64,000 nt of DNA, from the NCBI GenBank assembly GCA_017640725.1, contig JAEPQB010000001.1:248001-312000 (forward strand), given 5' to 3'. The notes beneath the pieces are model-generated. The model did not search any database. It had not been told where the DNA came from and worked only from the letters and a program-made list of their open reading frames with translations. The translations under genes and the position numbers were made by a program. Shown here piece by piece: positions 16,838 through 25,950 of this stretch; the stretch's first letter is position 1; each line of letters begins with the position of its first letter. The DNA is from Kordiimonadaceae bacterium. GTDB taxonomy: Bacteria > Pseudomonadota > Alphaproteobacteria > Sphingomonadales > Kordiimonadaceae.

Positions 16838-17385
16838 GCTTTTTCTCCCTCTGTGTCTTCTGACGCGCCAGACGGAATGGCGTCCAGACCTTCTGCATCT
16901 TCAAGGACTGGCCTAAGCTCCGGGATCAGGCCAAAAATACTGTGACGGATAGCAGCGACAAAGAACACCAGCGGGATGATTGCCTGCATCGGCCATACGG
17001 GGATGCGAAGCATGCGCGTAGCCTCACCGAGCTCATAGGTTTCCCGCACAACCCCCACCGCAACGATGGCAAACACCAGACAAAAGGCAGCTGTTAGCAA
17101 TTCCTGAATGCGCGTGATGGCTCCATCCCAATGCTCAGGAAACCAAGTGTCTGCAAACTTGGGCCGCAGATGTCGGCGGGCATCAGACGCCAGGCCAAAA
17201 CTGACAAACGCCGTGGCGATCATGGCAAACACGCCGATGCGCGGTGCACCCGCAATACCAACACCGGTGAGCTTGCGACTAAACACATCCGCGATAATGA
17301 CAAGCGTCATGACAGCAAAAGCTAGCAAAGTAATAGTTCGTTCCGCTTTCGAAACGATCTTCAAAAAGGTGCGCGCGAATTCCAT
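16834..17385 (-). CDS. dctQ: TRAP transporter small permease, DctQ subunit
   Basis: The 183-aa protein has four predicted membrane helices (for example ERTITLLAFAVMTLVIIADVFSRK and a final VWPMQAIIPLVFFVAAIRHSIFGLI), as in DctQ subunits. The acidic C-terminal tail is ordinary. It overlaps DctP by one base and DctM by four, giving a standard P-Q-M order. Confidence 0.93.
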   Translation of the reverse strand: MEFARTFLKIVSKAERTITLLAFAVMTLVIIADVFSRKLTGVGIAGAPRIGVFAMIATAFVSFGLASDARRHLRPKFADTWFPEHWDGAITRIQELLTAAFCLVFAIVAVGVVRETYELGEATRMLRIPVWPMQAIIPLVFFVAAIRHSIFGLIPELRPVLEDAEGLDAIPSGASEDTEGEKA

Positions 17386-18452
17386 CAGTTGCCCCCTTCT
17401 GTGCGTTGCGTCGCCTGTAGTGTACCTGCTGCAACACGCGCGCGGTAATCCGCGCGGCCAGCAACCATGGCGTCATAGATCATTTGCGACCTGCCGCCGA
17501 CTTCGCGGGCGATTAGTTCTGCATTGCCTTTAGTGGCTTCAACCCAAGCGGCGCGATCTTCGTCAGATAGAGTATGCACCGTGATGTCCGGGTCGGCCTG
17601 CACCATGGCACCAAGCGACTGTGTCATCGCACGAACACCAGCCCGGGCCTCATCAGACGTAGGAAAAGCATTGCGGATGGTGTCCTGGTCTGCCGCGCTC
17701 AGGCCCGAGAACCACTTATAGTTCGCCACAACCACCCCAGTATCATAGGCATGCTGGGTTAGCGTTAGGTGCGGCGCTTCCTTGCCCAGGCCCGTGATGC
17801 CATACAGCACCATGTTGGTGTCCCCGCCCTTTACAAGGCCAGTTTGCAAGGCTGGTATCAGGTCTGGAAACGGCATTTGGATCATGTCGCCACCAAGTGA
17901 GGTCATCAGAACTTGCGACGCTTCAGACGCTTGCGACCGGAGTGCATATCCGCGCGCATCTTCAGGTCGTAGAATGGGCGTTTTGCCAAAGAAATTCAGC
18001 CACCCCACTTCAACCCAGCGCACGAGAACCAGGTTTTTCTCTGCAAAAAGAGGCTGAAACACATCCAGCAGATGCTCATCCATCACATAGTCAAGCTCGG
18101 CACGGTTTTCGAAAAAGAACGGCGTGAGCAACATTGAGAGCTCCGGCACGATCGCAGAGGCACCGCCGATGGTAAATCCGCCAAACTGAATACGGTTGCG
18201 GCGAATGTTGCTCATTGTCACAGGTTCGCCGCCGGTTTCACCGCGGATCAAAAGTTTGATATCAATGGCGCCGTTTGAGCGGCCTTCAGCATTTTGGCGA
18301 AAGGTCTGCCAGTCTTTGTCCCAAGGCGAACCAGGTGCTGCAAACGCACCAACAGTGACCTTCACGCGCTGATCTTCGGCAATTGAGGCAGCGCTTTGCA
18401 AAGCTGCTGAAACAGCGAGCGCGGCAAAACCAAATGCAACTTTTTTAAACAC
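17385..18452 (-). CDS. dctP: TRAP transporter periplasmic substrate-binding protein, DctP family
   Basis: The 355-aa protein starts with a Sec signal (MFKKVAFGFAALAVSAALQSAASIA) and continues as a DctP-type binding protein (VKVTVGAFAAPGSPWDKDWQTF; LRSQASEASQVLMTSLGGDMIQMPFPDLIPALQTGLVKGGDTN, the ligand-contact and dimer segment). It captures an organic acid-like ligand for DctQM. I placed the start at GTG 18452, with AAGGAG 6 nt upstream, instead of the longer TTG frame. It is preceded by the methyltransferase gene with a 33-bp gap. Confidence 0.92.
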   Translation of the reverse strand: MFKKVAFGFAALAVSAALQSAASIAEDQRVKVTVGAFAAPGSPWDKDWQTFRQNAEGRSNGAIDIKLLIRGETGGEPVTMSNIRRNRIQFGGFTIGGASAIVPELSMLLTPFFFENRAELDYVMDEHLLDVFQPLFAEKNLVLVRWVEVGWLNFFGKTPILRPEDARGYALRSQASEASQVLMTSLGGDMIQMPFPDLIPALQTGLVKGGDTNMVLYGITGLGKEAPHLTLTQHAYDTGVVVANYKWFSGLSAADQDTIRNAFPTSDEARAGVRAMTQSLGAMVQADPDITVHTLSDEDRAAWVEATKGNAELIAREVGGRSQMIYDAMVAGRADYRARVAAGTLQATQRTEGGN

Positions 18453-18485
18453 CCAACACTCCTTCAATTCCCGTCTCGTACCAGC

Positions 18486-19373
18486 CTACTGCACGCGCTC
18501 TAATGTCACCAAATGATCAAACTCAGTTGGCCAACGATAGTCGGGCTCCCCGTCCAAAAACTTTGCCGCAAACTCCTTTGAATTTACAGTGTCAGTCATG
18601 GTCCAGCCGCAGCCCTCTGCAAGCTCTGCAAACTCAGTGGGAACAAACCCTGTCACGATCGGCTCACCTTTTGAGGCAGTATGCGCCATCAGGCGCTCAA
18701 GATCAGACGCAATTTCCGGGATCGTTTGAAGAAACCCCGGGTCGAACAAGCGACCATCCATAAAGTCAGCAACAATAATGCTGCCCGGCATGGCAATGTC
18801 AGCCAACCCCTTCAGAGCACCGATAATGGCTTCTTTTTCCAAGTAAATGAGCACGCCCTGCCAGCTGAAAAAGCTGGGTTTCAAAGTATCAAACCCGCTT
18901 TCGATAAGCTTGGCACCTACTTTGTCTTTTTCAAAATCTACCGCTACGAACCTGTGATCTGGTGCAACTTCGCGACCGCAAGTCCGAATTTTTTTGCGCT
19001 TCGCCGCCTGGCTATGAAGGGTATCTACCTCGAACACCGTGACTTCTTTGAATTCAGCCCCTGCTCTAAGGGCAAATGTATCAAAGCCAGCACCCAAAAT
19101 AACATATTGGCGCATGCCATTTTTCACCGCAACGGCAAGCTGGTCTTCACCGTACCGAGCTCGGGAAAGAACGCTAAGGGAAGATTTCAGCCGCTTGAAC
19201 ATGCCTTGTCGCATATAGTGCTGCCTTAGAAACGGAACCCGGCATTTGAGCCAATACTGTGGACCCAACATGTTTATGGCATACGGATCGTCAAACAGCG
19301 CCGCTTCTGGACCATAATGATATGCTGCGCGCACAGCAGCGACCATTTCAGCAGTTTCACTCGCTTTGCCCAT
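18486..19373 (-). CDS. SAM-dependent methyltransferase, leucine carboxyl methyltransferase (LCMT) family
   Basis: The 295-aa protein shows the PF04072 pattern: SETAEMVAAVRAAYHYGPEAALFDDPYA at the start, the SAM-binding YVILGAGFDTFALRAG, VFEVDTLHSQAAKRKKI, and FFSWQGVLIYLEKEAI. Bacterial members methylate carboxylates or hydroxyls of small molecules. It sits between a VOC protein (7-bp gap) and dctP, an unusual place for this family. It may modify the imported substrate or an intermediate. Confidence 0.92.
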   Translation of the reverse strand: MGKASETAEMVAAVRAAYHYGPEAALFDDPYAINMLGPQYWLKCRVPFLRQHYMRQGMFKRLKSSLSVLSRARYGEDQLAVAVKNGMRQYVILGAGFDTFALRAGAEFKEVTVFEVDTLHSQAAKRKKIRTCGREVAPDHRFVAVDFEKDKVGAKLIESGFDTLKPSFFSWQGVLIYLEKEAIIGALKGLADIAMPGSIIVADFMDGRLFDPGFLQTIPEIASDLERLMAHTASKGEPIVTGFVPTEFAELAEGCGWTMTDTVNSKEFAAKFLDGEPDYRWPTEFDHLVTLERVQ

Positions 19374-19380
19374 TGTGCGC

Positions 19381-20292
19381 CTACCCGATCTCTATGAGTT
19401 CAATCAGCTCGCCAGCCGCACCGATACAGCAGGCTGTCCGGCGACCCTCATAGATCAGGCCCTCGCGCACCTGTGGCACCGTAATCATCGGCACATCAAT
19501 CGCATCCAGTGAAGACACTATGTAAGTCACCGCAGCTATACCCGGTGGCAGCATGCCCTCCGCGCAATTTCGCTCAGTGGTTTCGTCCGGGTATTGGTCA
19601 ATCTCGTTATTCACCAGGCGATCAACGCAGGTCATGGTCAGGTCGGTTTTATGGTCTTCCCCAAACCCAAAGGCCTGGTTGATCACTTTGTAAGTGAGGG
19701 AATAGCTGTCGCCCGCGCCCCATCCCAGTTTCTGGGTGTAAAACTCAAGCGCTTTTTGCCGGTCTGGTGCCGCCAGAACCATGATGAAAACATGGTCGAC
19801 CCATGCACCGGCTTTTGGCAGGTCAAAGTTCGGTAAATTATCCCGAACTTCATTTAGGAACAAAACCTCCCCCTCTGGCCCCACCGCCTGCATCGGGTAG
19901 ATGATCGAAGAAAACTCAAGTTCCGCAGGCGGGCCAATTATTTTGAACGGCGATGACTGAAGCCGGGCATACAAAGCGTCCACGTCGGCGACACAAATTT
20001 CAATTGCGTTCCAGCCAAAAGTTCGAAGCGGCGTGTAGTTGGGCATGTCCGGGTTTTGCACAATTCGCAGGTAAACTGGTGTGCCGCTTGATGAGGCCAG
20101 GACAAAACATGGTTGCCCAGCCATGGCTGACGCACCCCAGCTTGAGGCTAACTCTTCAGACACCACATCAGTTTCAACGACCTTCAGGTCAAAATATTCT
20201 TCATAAAGGCTCACCAAACGACCGGCATCCGCAGCCGAAATGGTTGCAGCCTTGATAAGCCCCTCTCGATCGAAACTCTGGTAATTTGTCAT
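19381..20292 (-). CDS. VOC superfamily protein with two glyoxalase-like modules
   Basis: The 303-aa protein contains two betaalphabeta-betabetabeta modules. The first (about 10-140) has ISAADAGRLVSLYEEYFDLKVVETD and WNAIEICVADVDALYARL. The second (about 150-300) has WVDHVFIMVLAAPDRQKALEFYTQKLGW. VOC proteins are metal-dependent dioxygenases, isomerases, lyases or binding proteins. It is the first gene of the minus-strand operon running to 13993, and the operator dyad lies ~90 bp upstream. Enzyme or binder cannot be decided from sequence. Confidence 0.85.
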   Translation of the reverse strand: MTNYQSFDREGLIKAATISAADAGRLVSLYEEYFDLKVVETDVVSEELASSWGASAMAGQPCFVLASSSGTPVYLRIVQNPDMPNYTPLRTFGWNAIEICVADVDALYARLQSSPFKIIGPPAELEFSSIIYPMQAVGPEGEVLFLNEVRDNLPNFDLPKAGAWVDHVFIMVLAAPDRQKALEFYTQKLGWGAGDSYSLTYKVINQAFGFGEDHKTDLTMTCVDRLVNNEIDQYPDETTERNCAEGMLPPGIAAVTYIVSSLDAIDVPMITVPQVREGLIYEGRRTACCIGAAGELIELIEIG

Positions 20293-20378
20293 GGTCGCCC
20301 ACTACTCACATCTGACCAGTGATCGTGCGTCAAACTCGGTTGAAAATAACATGACGTATATCAATCGAAAGCCATAAA

Positions 20379-20396
20379 TGTTATAGTAGTATATCA
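20379..20396. promoter_or_regulatory. Shared dyad operator, copy 3 (TGTTATA-GTAG-TATATCA)
   Basis: The 18-bp imperfect palindrome lies between the divergent VOC-TRAP operon (start 20292) and the amine oxidase gene (start 20439), with the arms and 4-bp spacer seen in the other three copies. Confidence 0.65.
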
Positions 20397-20438
20397 TTTA
20401 TTAGTTGGATGTCTGTTGCCATGTTTGGGGGAGAACAC

Positions 20439-21902
20439 ATGAGCACCTTGAAATTAAGCCGCCGTCATTTTTTGCTGGGCAGTGCAGCCGCGCTTGCGGC
20501 ACCGGCACTTGGTGGTATCGCCTTTGCCCGCAATCTGGACTGCGACGTAGCCATTGTGGGTGCTGGCCTGTCGGGCCTTAACGCCGCCAAGCACCTTGAA
20601 GAACAAGGCCTAAGAGTGTTGGTTCTTGAGGCGCAGCAGCGTGTTGGCGGACGGGTTTTTTCTCTCACAGACATGAACGGCGAGCAGGAACTCGGTGGCC
20701 AATCGATTGGGGTCGGCTATGCCCGCATGGTTGCCGCAACAGACGATCTTGGCCTGACGCGTCGCAACCCAGGCGCCAGCAATGCTGCACTTCGTCGCCG
20801 CGATACTGCGATGGTTTACAAAGGCGAAATTCTCGCCGACCGGAAAGCATGGGAGATTAGTAAACTCAATACGTTTGATGATGACAATCGCGGCCAATAC
20901 CCATGGGAGCGGCTGCGCGGCCTAATCGGTAATCTCAATCCAGTGCAGAATGCTGAGGATTGGCTGGACGCCCAGTTCCACTCTTTTGACAAGTCGCTGA
21001 AACAGACATTGCTTGAGCAAGGCTTCAGCGCTGAGCACGCTTCTCTCCTTACCGATATCAACCCCACCTACGGTGATGGGGGGGACCAGATATCGGCCAT
21101 GATGCATTTCTATAATGCCGCCTGGATTCGCCGCCAATTCGCATTTCTGGAGCGCGGCACAACGCCCACTTATCAGGTGGCTGGTGGCAACCAGCTTATT
21201 CCCATGGGCATGGCTGAAGGCCTTTCCGGTGACATTCGTTTTGGTTTCAATCTAGCGTCAGTTGCTCAGGATGGCGGCTCTGTTGAACTAACATCAACCG
21301 ACGGAGCCAAAGTGCGCGCAAAATCAGTGATCCTGACCTTGCCACTAAAAGCACTCTCGCGCGTGGTCTTTGGCGCGTCCTTGCCACCGGAACGACTTCA
21401 AGCCTTCAAATCAGTTCCTTATTCTCGTGTATTTCAGGGCTTCTTCGAGATTGAAAAACCCTTCTGGGAACAGGACGATATGCCCATGATTTATTGGACA
21501 GACACACCGGCCGGGCGTCTGTTCATTTCTGCTGGTGCCGACGACGCGCCAGCATATGTGAAGACCTGGTCAACAGGCTTGGCAGCAAAAGCGCTCGACC
21601 AAATGGGCGAGGCGGATGCGCTCAGCCTATTGCTCGCTGAAATTCACAAGGCGCGCCCGGCGACTGAGGGCGCAATTAGGCCCGTGCGCACATGGTCCTG
21701 GCAACAGGATGCCTTTGCAGGGGGCACCTACGCCGCCTGGGCCCCAGGGCAGGTCAGCACGATTGTGCCAACCATCGGCGCGCCGCACGGTAACATCTTC
21801 TTTGCCGGGGAACACACCGCGCAACTTGACCGCGGCATGGAAGGCGCGATGGAGTCAGGCGAGCGTGCCGCCTTTGAAGTGATTGATCACTTAGAAGCCT
21901 AA
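20439..21902 (+). CDS. Tat-exported flavin monoamine oxidase family protein
   Basis: The 487-aa protein begins with a twin-arginine signal (SRRHFLLGSAAAL, residues 7-19; cleavage near AFA-RN at 30). It then has a GMC/amine-oxidase FAD motif VAIVGAGLSGLNAAKHLEEQG (38-58) with VLEAQQRVGGRV, and ends in the amine-oxidase signature GNIFFAGEHTAQLDRGMEGAMESGERAA. It should oxidise an amine or amino acid, or desaturate a ring, in the periplasm. GGGGGAG precedes ATG 20439; the frame from 20409 is rejected. The shared operator dyad is 43 bp upstream. Confidence 0.92.
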   Translation: MSTLKLSRRHFLLGSAAALAAPALGGIAFARNLDCDVAIVGAGLSGLNAAKHLEEQGLRVLVLEAQQRVGGRVFSLTDMNGEQELGGQSIGVGYARMVAATDDLGLTRRNPGASNAALRRRDTAMVYKGEILADRKAWEISKLNTFDDDNRGQYPWERLRGLIGNLNPVQNAEDWLDAQFHSFDKSLKQTLLEQGFSAEHASLLTDINPTYGDGGDQISAMMHFYNAAWIRRQFAFLERGTTPTYQVAGGNQLIPMGMAEGLSGDIRFGFNLASVAQDGGSVELTSTDGAKVRAKSVILTLPLKALSRVVFGASLPPERLQAFKSVPYSRVFQGFFEIEKPFWEQDDMPMIYWTDTPAGRLFISAGADDAPAYVKTWSTGLAAKALDQMGEADALSLLLAEIHKARPATEGAIRPVRTWSWQQDAFAGGTYAAWAPGQVSTIVPTIGAPHGNIFFAGEHTAQLDRGMEGAMESGERAAFEVIDHLEA

Positions 21903-21908
21903 ATCGGT

Positions 21909-22640
21909 TTAATTGAGCTCGGCAACGGCCGTTATCAACTGCTCATGGCCGCCATCTTTCTTCCAGTCCCGGATAGCACGGTCCAGCGTTTCTGCATGTT
22001 TCATGCACGCGCTGCTGGGGTTGATCGCCATGTAGGCCGTCATGCGCATGTCCGTTCCTGGCAGCTCTTTTACTTGCAGGCCATTTATGCTGGCCTGTCG
22101 GTTTATCACTTCACGCTCACCGAGAATGATATCTATCTTTCCCGACGATAGTTTGTTCACAAGGTTTGCGGGCGTGTCCCAGTCGGGGTTGCCATGCAAC
22201 CGGGTGAGGTAGGTGGGTATTGGCTGCACATTCTTCAGGGCACGGTTCACGCCGATAGTCGGGTGTTTGAGGTCATTCGGATTTGTGTGCGCCAGTGTGA
22301 ATGGTCCCCAGTGATAGCTCAGCCACGGACCAACAAATTTCATGGTTTTTTCACGCTCTGCAGACCGGAGCGCAATAGCAAGAATATCGATTTTGCCATT
22401 TTCAAATTTCTTTAGCACATCTGCCCATGGCTCAACTGGATGGTGGGCCACCTCCATTTTGGCTGCGGCAAATATCTGATCAGCAGAATTGATAAGGGGC
22501 CCGCCAAACTGATTTTCTTCAACAGTGGCCCAACTGCCATTTTGTTCAGGAAAAGCAACAACACAGGTTTGCGCGTACAAGGGCGTTGTCACGATAAGCA
22601 AAGCAACCGAAGCGGCCAATTGCAGGTAATGTTTGCTCAT
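21909..22640 (-). CDS. Periplasmic binding-protein-like (SBP_bac_3 type) protein
   Basis: The 243-aa protein has a Sec signal (MSKHYLQLAASVALLIVTTPLYA) and the general layout of polar amino acid binding proteins (DQIFAAAKMEVAHHPVEPWADVLKKFENGKIDILAIALRSAEREKTMKFVGPW). Many such lone proteins in TonB-rich bacteria have no adjacent ABC permease and their role is unknown. It overlaps the upstream homologous gene by 4 bp and ends 7 bp from the convergent amine oxidase stop. Confidence 0.8.
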   Translation of the reverse strand: MSKHYLQLAASVALLIVTTPLYAQTCVVAFPEQNGSWATVEENQFGGPLINSADQIFAAAKMEVAHHPVEPWADVLKKFENGKIDILAIALRSAEREKTMKFVGPWLSYHWGPFTLAHTNPNDLKHPTIGVNRALKNVQPIPTYLTRLHGNPDWDTPANLVNKLSSGKIDIILGEREVINRQASINGLQVKELPGTDMRMTAYMAINPSSACMKHAETLDRAIRDWKKDGGHEQLITAVAELN

Positions 22641-23434
22641 GGTGTTGTCCCGTCGGCTTGTTTTTTCATGATTGTCAGGTTTTGCGCGTTCGGTGGCCCT
22701 ACAGAATAGGTCTTTGCGTCATCGGTTTTGGCCCATGTGCTCAACGCCGCATTAAGTTCTGCCTTCCGTGTCATGCAGGGCGCATCATGCTTAATGGCAA
22801 CATATGTGTGAACGTCAACCCCTTCCCCTGGAAGTCGTTCCAACTGCTGCTGGCGGCGGTCCAAAAGAAGGCTAATTCCATATTCAGACGCAAGAATGAC
22901 ATCTACCCGGTCTTCTTCAAGCATACGCCCAAGGCGTTCATAGGGCATCCCAATTAGCGTGCCGTTCATGGCCTCAACAGCCTCTATTATGGGCGTCAAA
23001 TCTGCATATGTGCGTAACACGCCCACCGTAGGGCTTGCCATGTTCGGATTGGCACCTCTTCTGATATATTTGTACCATTTGTTGGTAAAAATGGGGCCAA
23101 GGAATGCCAGCTTTTCTGCGCGAGAGGGGGTCTCTAGTGCCATTGAAAGGCCCTGCCCTTTTCCGCGCATAACTTCTTCAACTGCACGGGTCCAGGGCAC
23201 AAATGGCTCGGCAATCAATTCGGCACCCGCATCCGCAAATATTGTCTTTAGTTTTTGATAAAACCCTGATGTGGGGTAGCTGCCCAACGGGGCATTAATA
23301 TCGTCCCAGCTTTGCGTGAAATACATGCGACAAGATGGGCGGGCTTCTGTGCCTTCCTGAGCGTGCGCTAGGCTCAACGGCAATCCGAGGGCAGCGGCCA
23401 CAATCAATGTTTTGACGCAAATTTTTGCGAACAT
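22637..23434 (-). CDS. Second periplasmic binding-protein-like protein
   Basis: The 265-aa protein has a signal peptide (MFAKICVKTLIVAAALGLPLSLAHA) and the same organisation as its downstream partner: GAELIAEPFVPWTRAVEEVMRGKGQGLSMALETPSRAEKLAFLGPIF, then a Cys near the end (DAPCMTRKAELNAALSTW), matching SACMKHAETLDRAI in the other. The pair therefore looks like an old duplication. I use ATG 23434 with GAGG upstream; the longer frame to 23599 runs into the imuA promoter. No permease genes are nearby. Confidence 0.8.
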   Translation of the reverse strand: MFAKICVKTLIVAAALGLPLSLAHAQEGTEARPSCRMYFTQSWDDINAPLGSYPTSGFYQKLKTIFADAGAELIAEPFVPWTRAVEEVMRGKGQGLSMALETPSRAEKLAFLGPIFTNKWYKYIRRGANPNMASPTVGVLRTYADLTPIIEAVEAMNGTLIGMPYERLGRMLEEDRVDVILASEYGISLLLDRRQQQLERLPGEGVDVHTYVAIKHDAPCMTRKAELNAALSTWAKTDDAKTYSVGPPNAQNLTIMKKQADGTTP

Positions 23435-23544
23435 TTCCCACCTCATTCCCCCAAAACCTAGCCTCGTGTATTTTGAACAGTCTCGCAAGGGTAATTCGAA
23501 TTCTATTCTGATTTCCTCATCTTGACTCTGGCACGAAAAAATGA

Positions 23545-23559
23545 GAACAAATAGTGAAC
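23545..23559 (+). promoter_or_regulatory. LexA (SOS) box, GAAC-N7-GAAC
   Basis: GAAC-AAATAGT-GAAC is an exact match to the direct-repeat LexA box of alphaproteobacteria, 21 bp before the imuA start. It predicts DNA-damage induction of the imuA-imuB-dnaE2 cassette. Confidence 0.9.
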
Positions 23560-23579
23560 ATTTAGAGTGAGTCGGCAGT

Positions 23580-24431
23580 ATGCATGTTCGTGCCATCAAT
23601 GATAATCAGGCACAGCCCTATGCCCCCAGAGAAAAGGATATCTGGGAAGAAGGCCTCGATGCCAAGCTTGTTCAAAAGCTTGGCAAACTCAAAGCCTTGC
23701 GCACCACCTTGTCTGATCTGGACCCGGCAACCAACGGGCCGCCTGCGCTTGAGCACAAAGACACACCGGCTGAACAGCATAATGACTATTTCCCTAGAGG
23801 CTGGATTCATGAGCTTTGGGTCCCAAACCCAAAAGACCACGGGGCGGCAATGGCCTGGGCATTATCCACGCTAAAACAAGGGGGTAAGCCCTTATTGTGG
23901 GTGACAAGCCAGACCCTAATGCGTGAACAAGGCATGCCTTACGGCCCCGGACTGCTGCATATTGGACATCCCCCTGAACAGTTTATCATCGCACGAACCA
24001 AAACTCATGAAGATGGCCTTTGGGCGCTTGAGGAAGCGATCAAGTCTGGCGCTTTTAGCGCCGTCATCGGCGAACTGTCAGACATTGACCTCACCAGCAG
24101 TCGGCGCCTTTCGCTAGCGGCACAAAACCACAAAGCACAGTGCCTTCTTCTGATGCGGTCAGCGAAGCCTCCACAAACTGTTGCTTACAGTCGGTGGCGC
24201 GTTGATGCCGCAGCGAGCGAACCGGAAACTGAACAGACCTCCTGGCCCGGAAAGGCCCGCCTGACAGCCCATTTACACAAACACCGCGGCGGCGAATTAC
24301 CCCGCGAAACCCTATTGGAGTGGCATGATGCGCACCATCGCTTCCATATGGTTTCCCCACTGGTCCGTGAACCGCTGGGTCCGCAGCCACATGCGCAGCG
24401 ACCCGAGCGTGAAAAGCGGGCAGCCGGATAA
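23580..24431 (+). CDS. imuA: ImuA, mutasome accessory protein
   Basis: The 283-aa RecA-like accessory protein matches alphaproteobacterial ImuA in position and in features such as RGWIHELWVPNPKDHGAAMAWALSTLKQGGKPLLWVTSQTLMREQGMPYGPGL and RLSLAAQNHKAQCLLLMRS. ImuA works with ImuB and DnaE2 in damage-induced mutagenic translesion synthesis. The LexA box is directly upstream. Its 3' end overlaps imuB by 107 bp in another frame, much longer than the usual few bases. Confidence 0.88.
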   Translation: MHVRAINDNQAQPYAPREKDIWEEGLDAKLVQKLGKLKALRTTLSDLDPATNGPPALEHKDTPAEQHNDYFPRGWIHELWVPNPKDHGAAMAWALSTLKQGGKPLLWVTSQTLMREQGMPYGPGLLHIGHPPEQFIIARTKTHEDGLWALEEAIKSGAFSAVIGELSDIDLTSSRRLSLAAQNHKAQCLLLMRSAKPPQTVAYSRWRVDAAASEPETEQTSWPGKARLTAHLHKHRGGELPRETLLEWHDAHHRFHMVSPLVREPLGPQPHAQRPEREKRAAG

Positions 24432-25941
24432 GGCTTTTGCTTTAACGGAAACCATGAACCAAACCCAGAAACTGCAAGCAGTGTCGCTTGCGGGGCAAAC
24501 ACTTGGCCTGCTGCCCGGCATGACGCTGGCAGAAGCGCGCGCCATTTTGCCCGCGCTTGAAACCGCACCCGCTGACCCAGACGCTGATGCCACAGCTTTG
24601 CATGCCATCGCCCGTTGGTGCGACCGTTACACCCCACTTGTGACCATGGATGGTGTTGATGGCTTACTGCTTGATATTAGTGGCTGCGGCCATTTGTTTG
24701 GCGGGGACAAGCAATTGCTCACTGACCTGCGGTTTCGCCTCAAACAAGCGGGTTTTGATACACACATCGCTGTTGCAAGCACTGTGGGCACTGCTTGGGC
24801 GCTGGCACGCTATGCCCCAAACACCCGTGTTCAGGGTACTTTCCTGCAAATACGTGCGCCCGAAGAAGCCCTAAAGCCTCTGCCCGTCAAGGCCTTGCGC
24901 CTCGACACCGGCAGCGTCACGACCCTGCACCGGCTTGGGCTAAAACGCATCGGCGACATACTCACCCTGCCGCGCCCTGCGCTTGCGCGCCGGTTCCGGG
25001 GCAAAGCATCCAAGCATGTCAGCGACTTGCTGAAGCGACTGGACCAGGCACTTGGTGTGCAGTCAGAGCCCCTTGAACCGCTGCAACCCTTACCCTTGTG
25101 GCGCTTGCGGCACGCTTTTACGGAGCCCATTCAGCATCTGGCTGCTGTTGAGGCTGCCCTGCCCAAACTCATCGATGATATGATGACCATCCTGGCGCGC
25201 GCGGACCAGGGAGTGCGGCGGCTGGTTTTCAGTGCTTTCCGGGTAGACGGCACCTGTCAGGACATCATGATTGGCACCAGCCGCCCAACCCGCGACACGG
25301 CCCATTTAATGCGCTTGTTCGCCGAGAAACTGGATGCCCTGCAGGCAGGTTTCGGGTTTGACCTGATTATGCTGTCGGTCAGTGAAGCGGAGGCCCTGCC
25401 TCCAAGCCAAATCGCTACCATCAAGGACACGGAAACAGAGGCAACAGCTCGTGTATTGGACCGACTGAGCGCCCGCCTTGGCAGCGGCGCAGTGGTGCAA
25501 CTCAAGCATCGGCACAGCCATATTCCAGAGCGGGCACAGTCATATGCTCCGGCGTTTGCAAGCGGACTGAATTGGGACAGCATGCCTGAGGGCTTGGCAG
25601 CACGCCCCCTTCGCCTGCTGCAGCGGCCAGAAGCCATGGACGTTCTGGCTGAAGTGCCCGAAGGCGCGCCGCGCCGTTTCCGCTGGCGGCGGGTAGACCA
25701 TAAAGTCACTCGCGCCGAGGGGCCGGAGCGCATCGGATCTGAATGGTGGGCACTCTTGCCCGAAGATGACCCCGAAACGCTCAGTCGGGACTATTACCGG
25801 ATTGAAGTTGCGGGCGGTGCCCGCTTTTGGGTGTTCCGGCGCGGCCTATACGAGCAAGCCGGCGTGCGCCCGGCAGAAACCGTTTATGATCCCCTGAATG
25901 GGCATGCACCGCGCTGGTTCATGCATGGCTTTTTTGCTTAA
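24325..25941 (+). CDS. imuB: ImuB, catalytically inactive Y-family polymerase homologue
   Basis: The 538-aa product has the Y-family fold (RTIASIWFPHWSVNRW; SLAGQTLGLLPGMTLAEARAILPAL; DGLLLDISGCGHLFGG) and a helix-hairpin-helix region (LHRLGLKRIGDILTLPRPALARRFG-like), with a C-terminal ImuB extension. ImuB bridges DnaE2 to the beta clamp and lacks the full acidic active site of true Y-family polymerases. It starts at ATG 24325 (or 24328) inside imuA and ends 9 bp before dnaE2, so the three genes form one operon. Confidence 0.93.
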   Translation: MMRTIASIWFPHWSVNRWVRSHMRSDPSVKSGQPDKAFALTETMNQTQKLQAVSLAGQTLGLLPGMTLAEARAILPALETAPADPDADATALHAIARWCDRYTPLVTMDGVDGLLLDISGCGHLFGGDKQLLTDLRFRLKQAGFDTHIAVASTVGTAWALARYAPNTRVQGTFLQIRAPEEALKPLPVKALRLDTGSVTTLHRLGLKRIGDILTLPRPALARRFRGKASKHVSDLLKRLDQALGVQSEPLEPLQPLPLWRLRHAFTEPIQHLAAVEAALPKLIDDMMTILARADQGVRRLVFSAFRVDGTCQDIMIGTSRPTRDTAHLMRLFAEKLDALQAGFGFDLIMLSVSEAEALPPSQIATIKDTETEATARVLDRLSARLGSGAVVQLKHRHSHIPERAQSYAPAFASGLNWDSMPEGLAARPLRLLQRPEAMDVLAEVPEGAPRRFRWRRVDHKVTRAEGPERIGSEWWALLPEDDPETLSRDYYRIEVAGGARFWVFRRGLYEQAGVRPAETVYDPLNGHAPRWFMHGFFA

Positions 25942-25950
25942 GGCTTGCCC

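Noticed and set aside
23057-23074. TGATATA half-site resembling the shared operator
   Set aside because: Lies inside a coding region and only the left arm matches.
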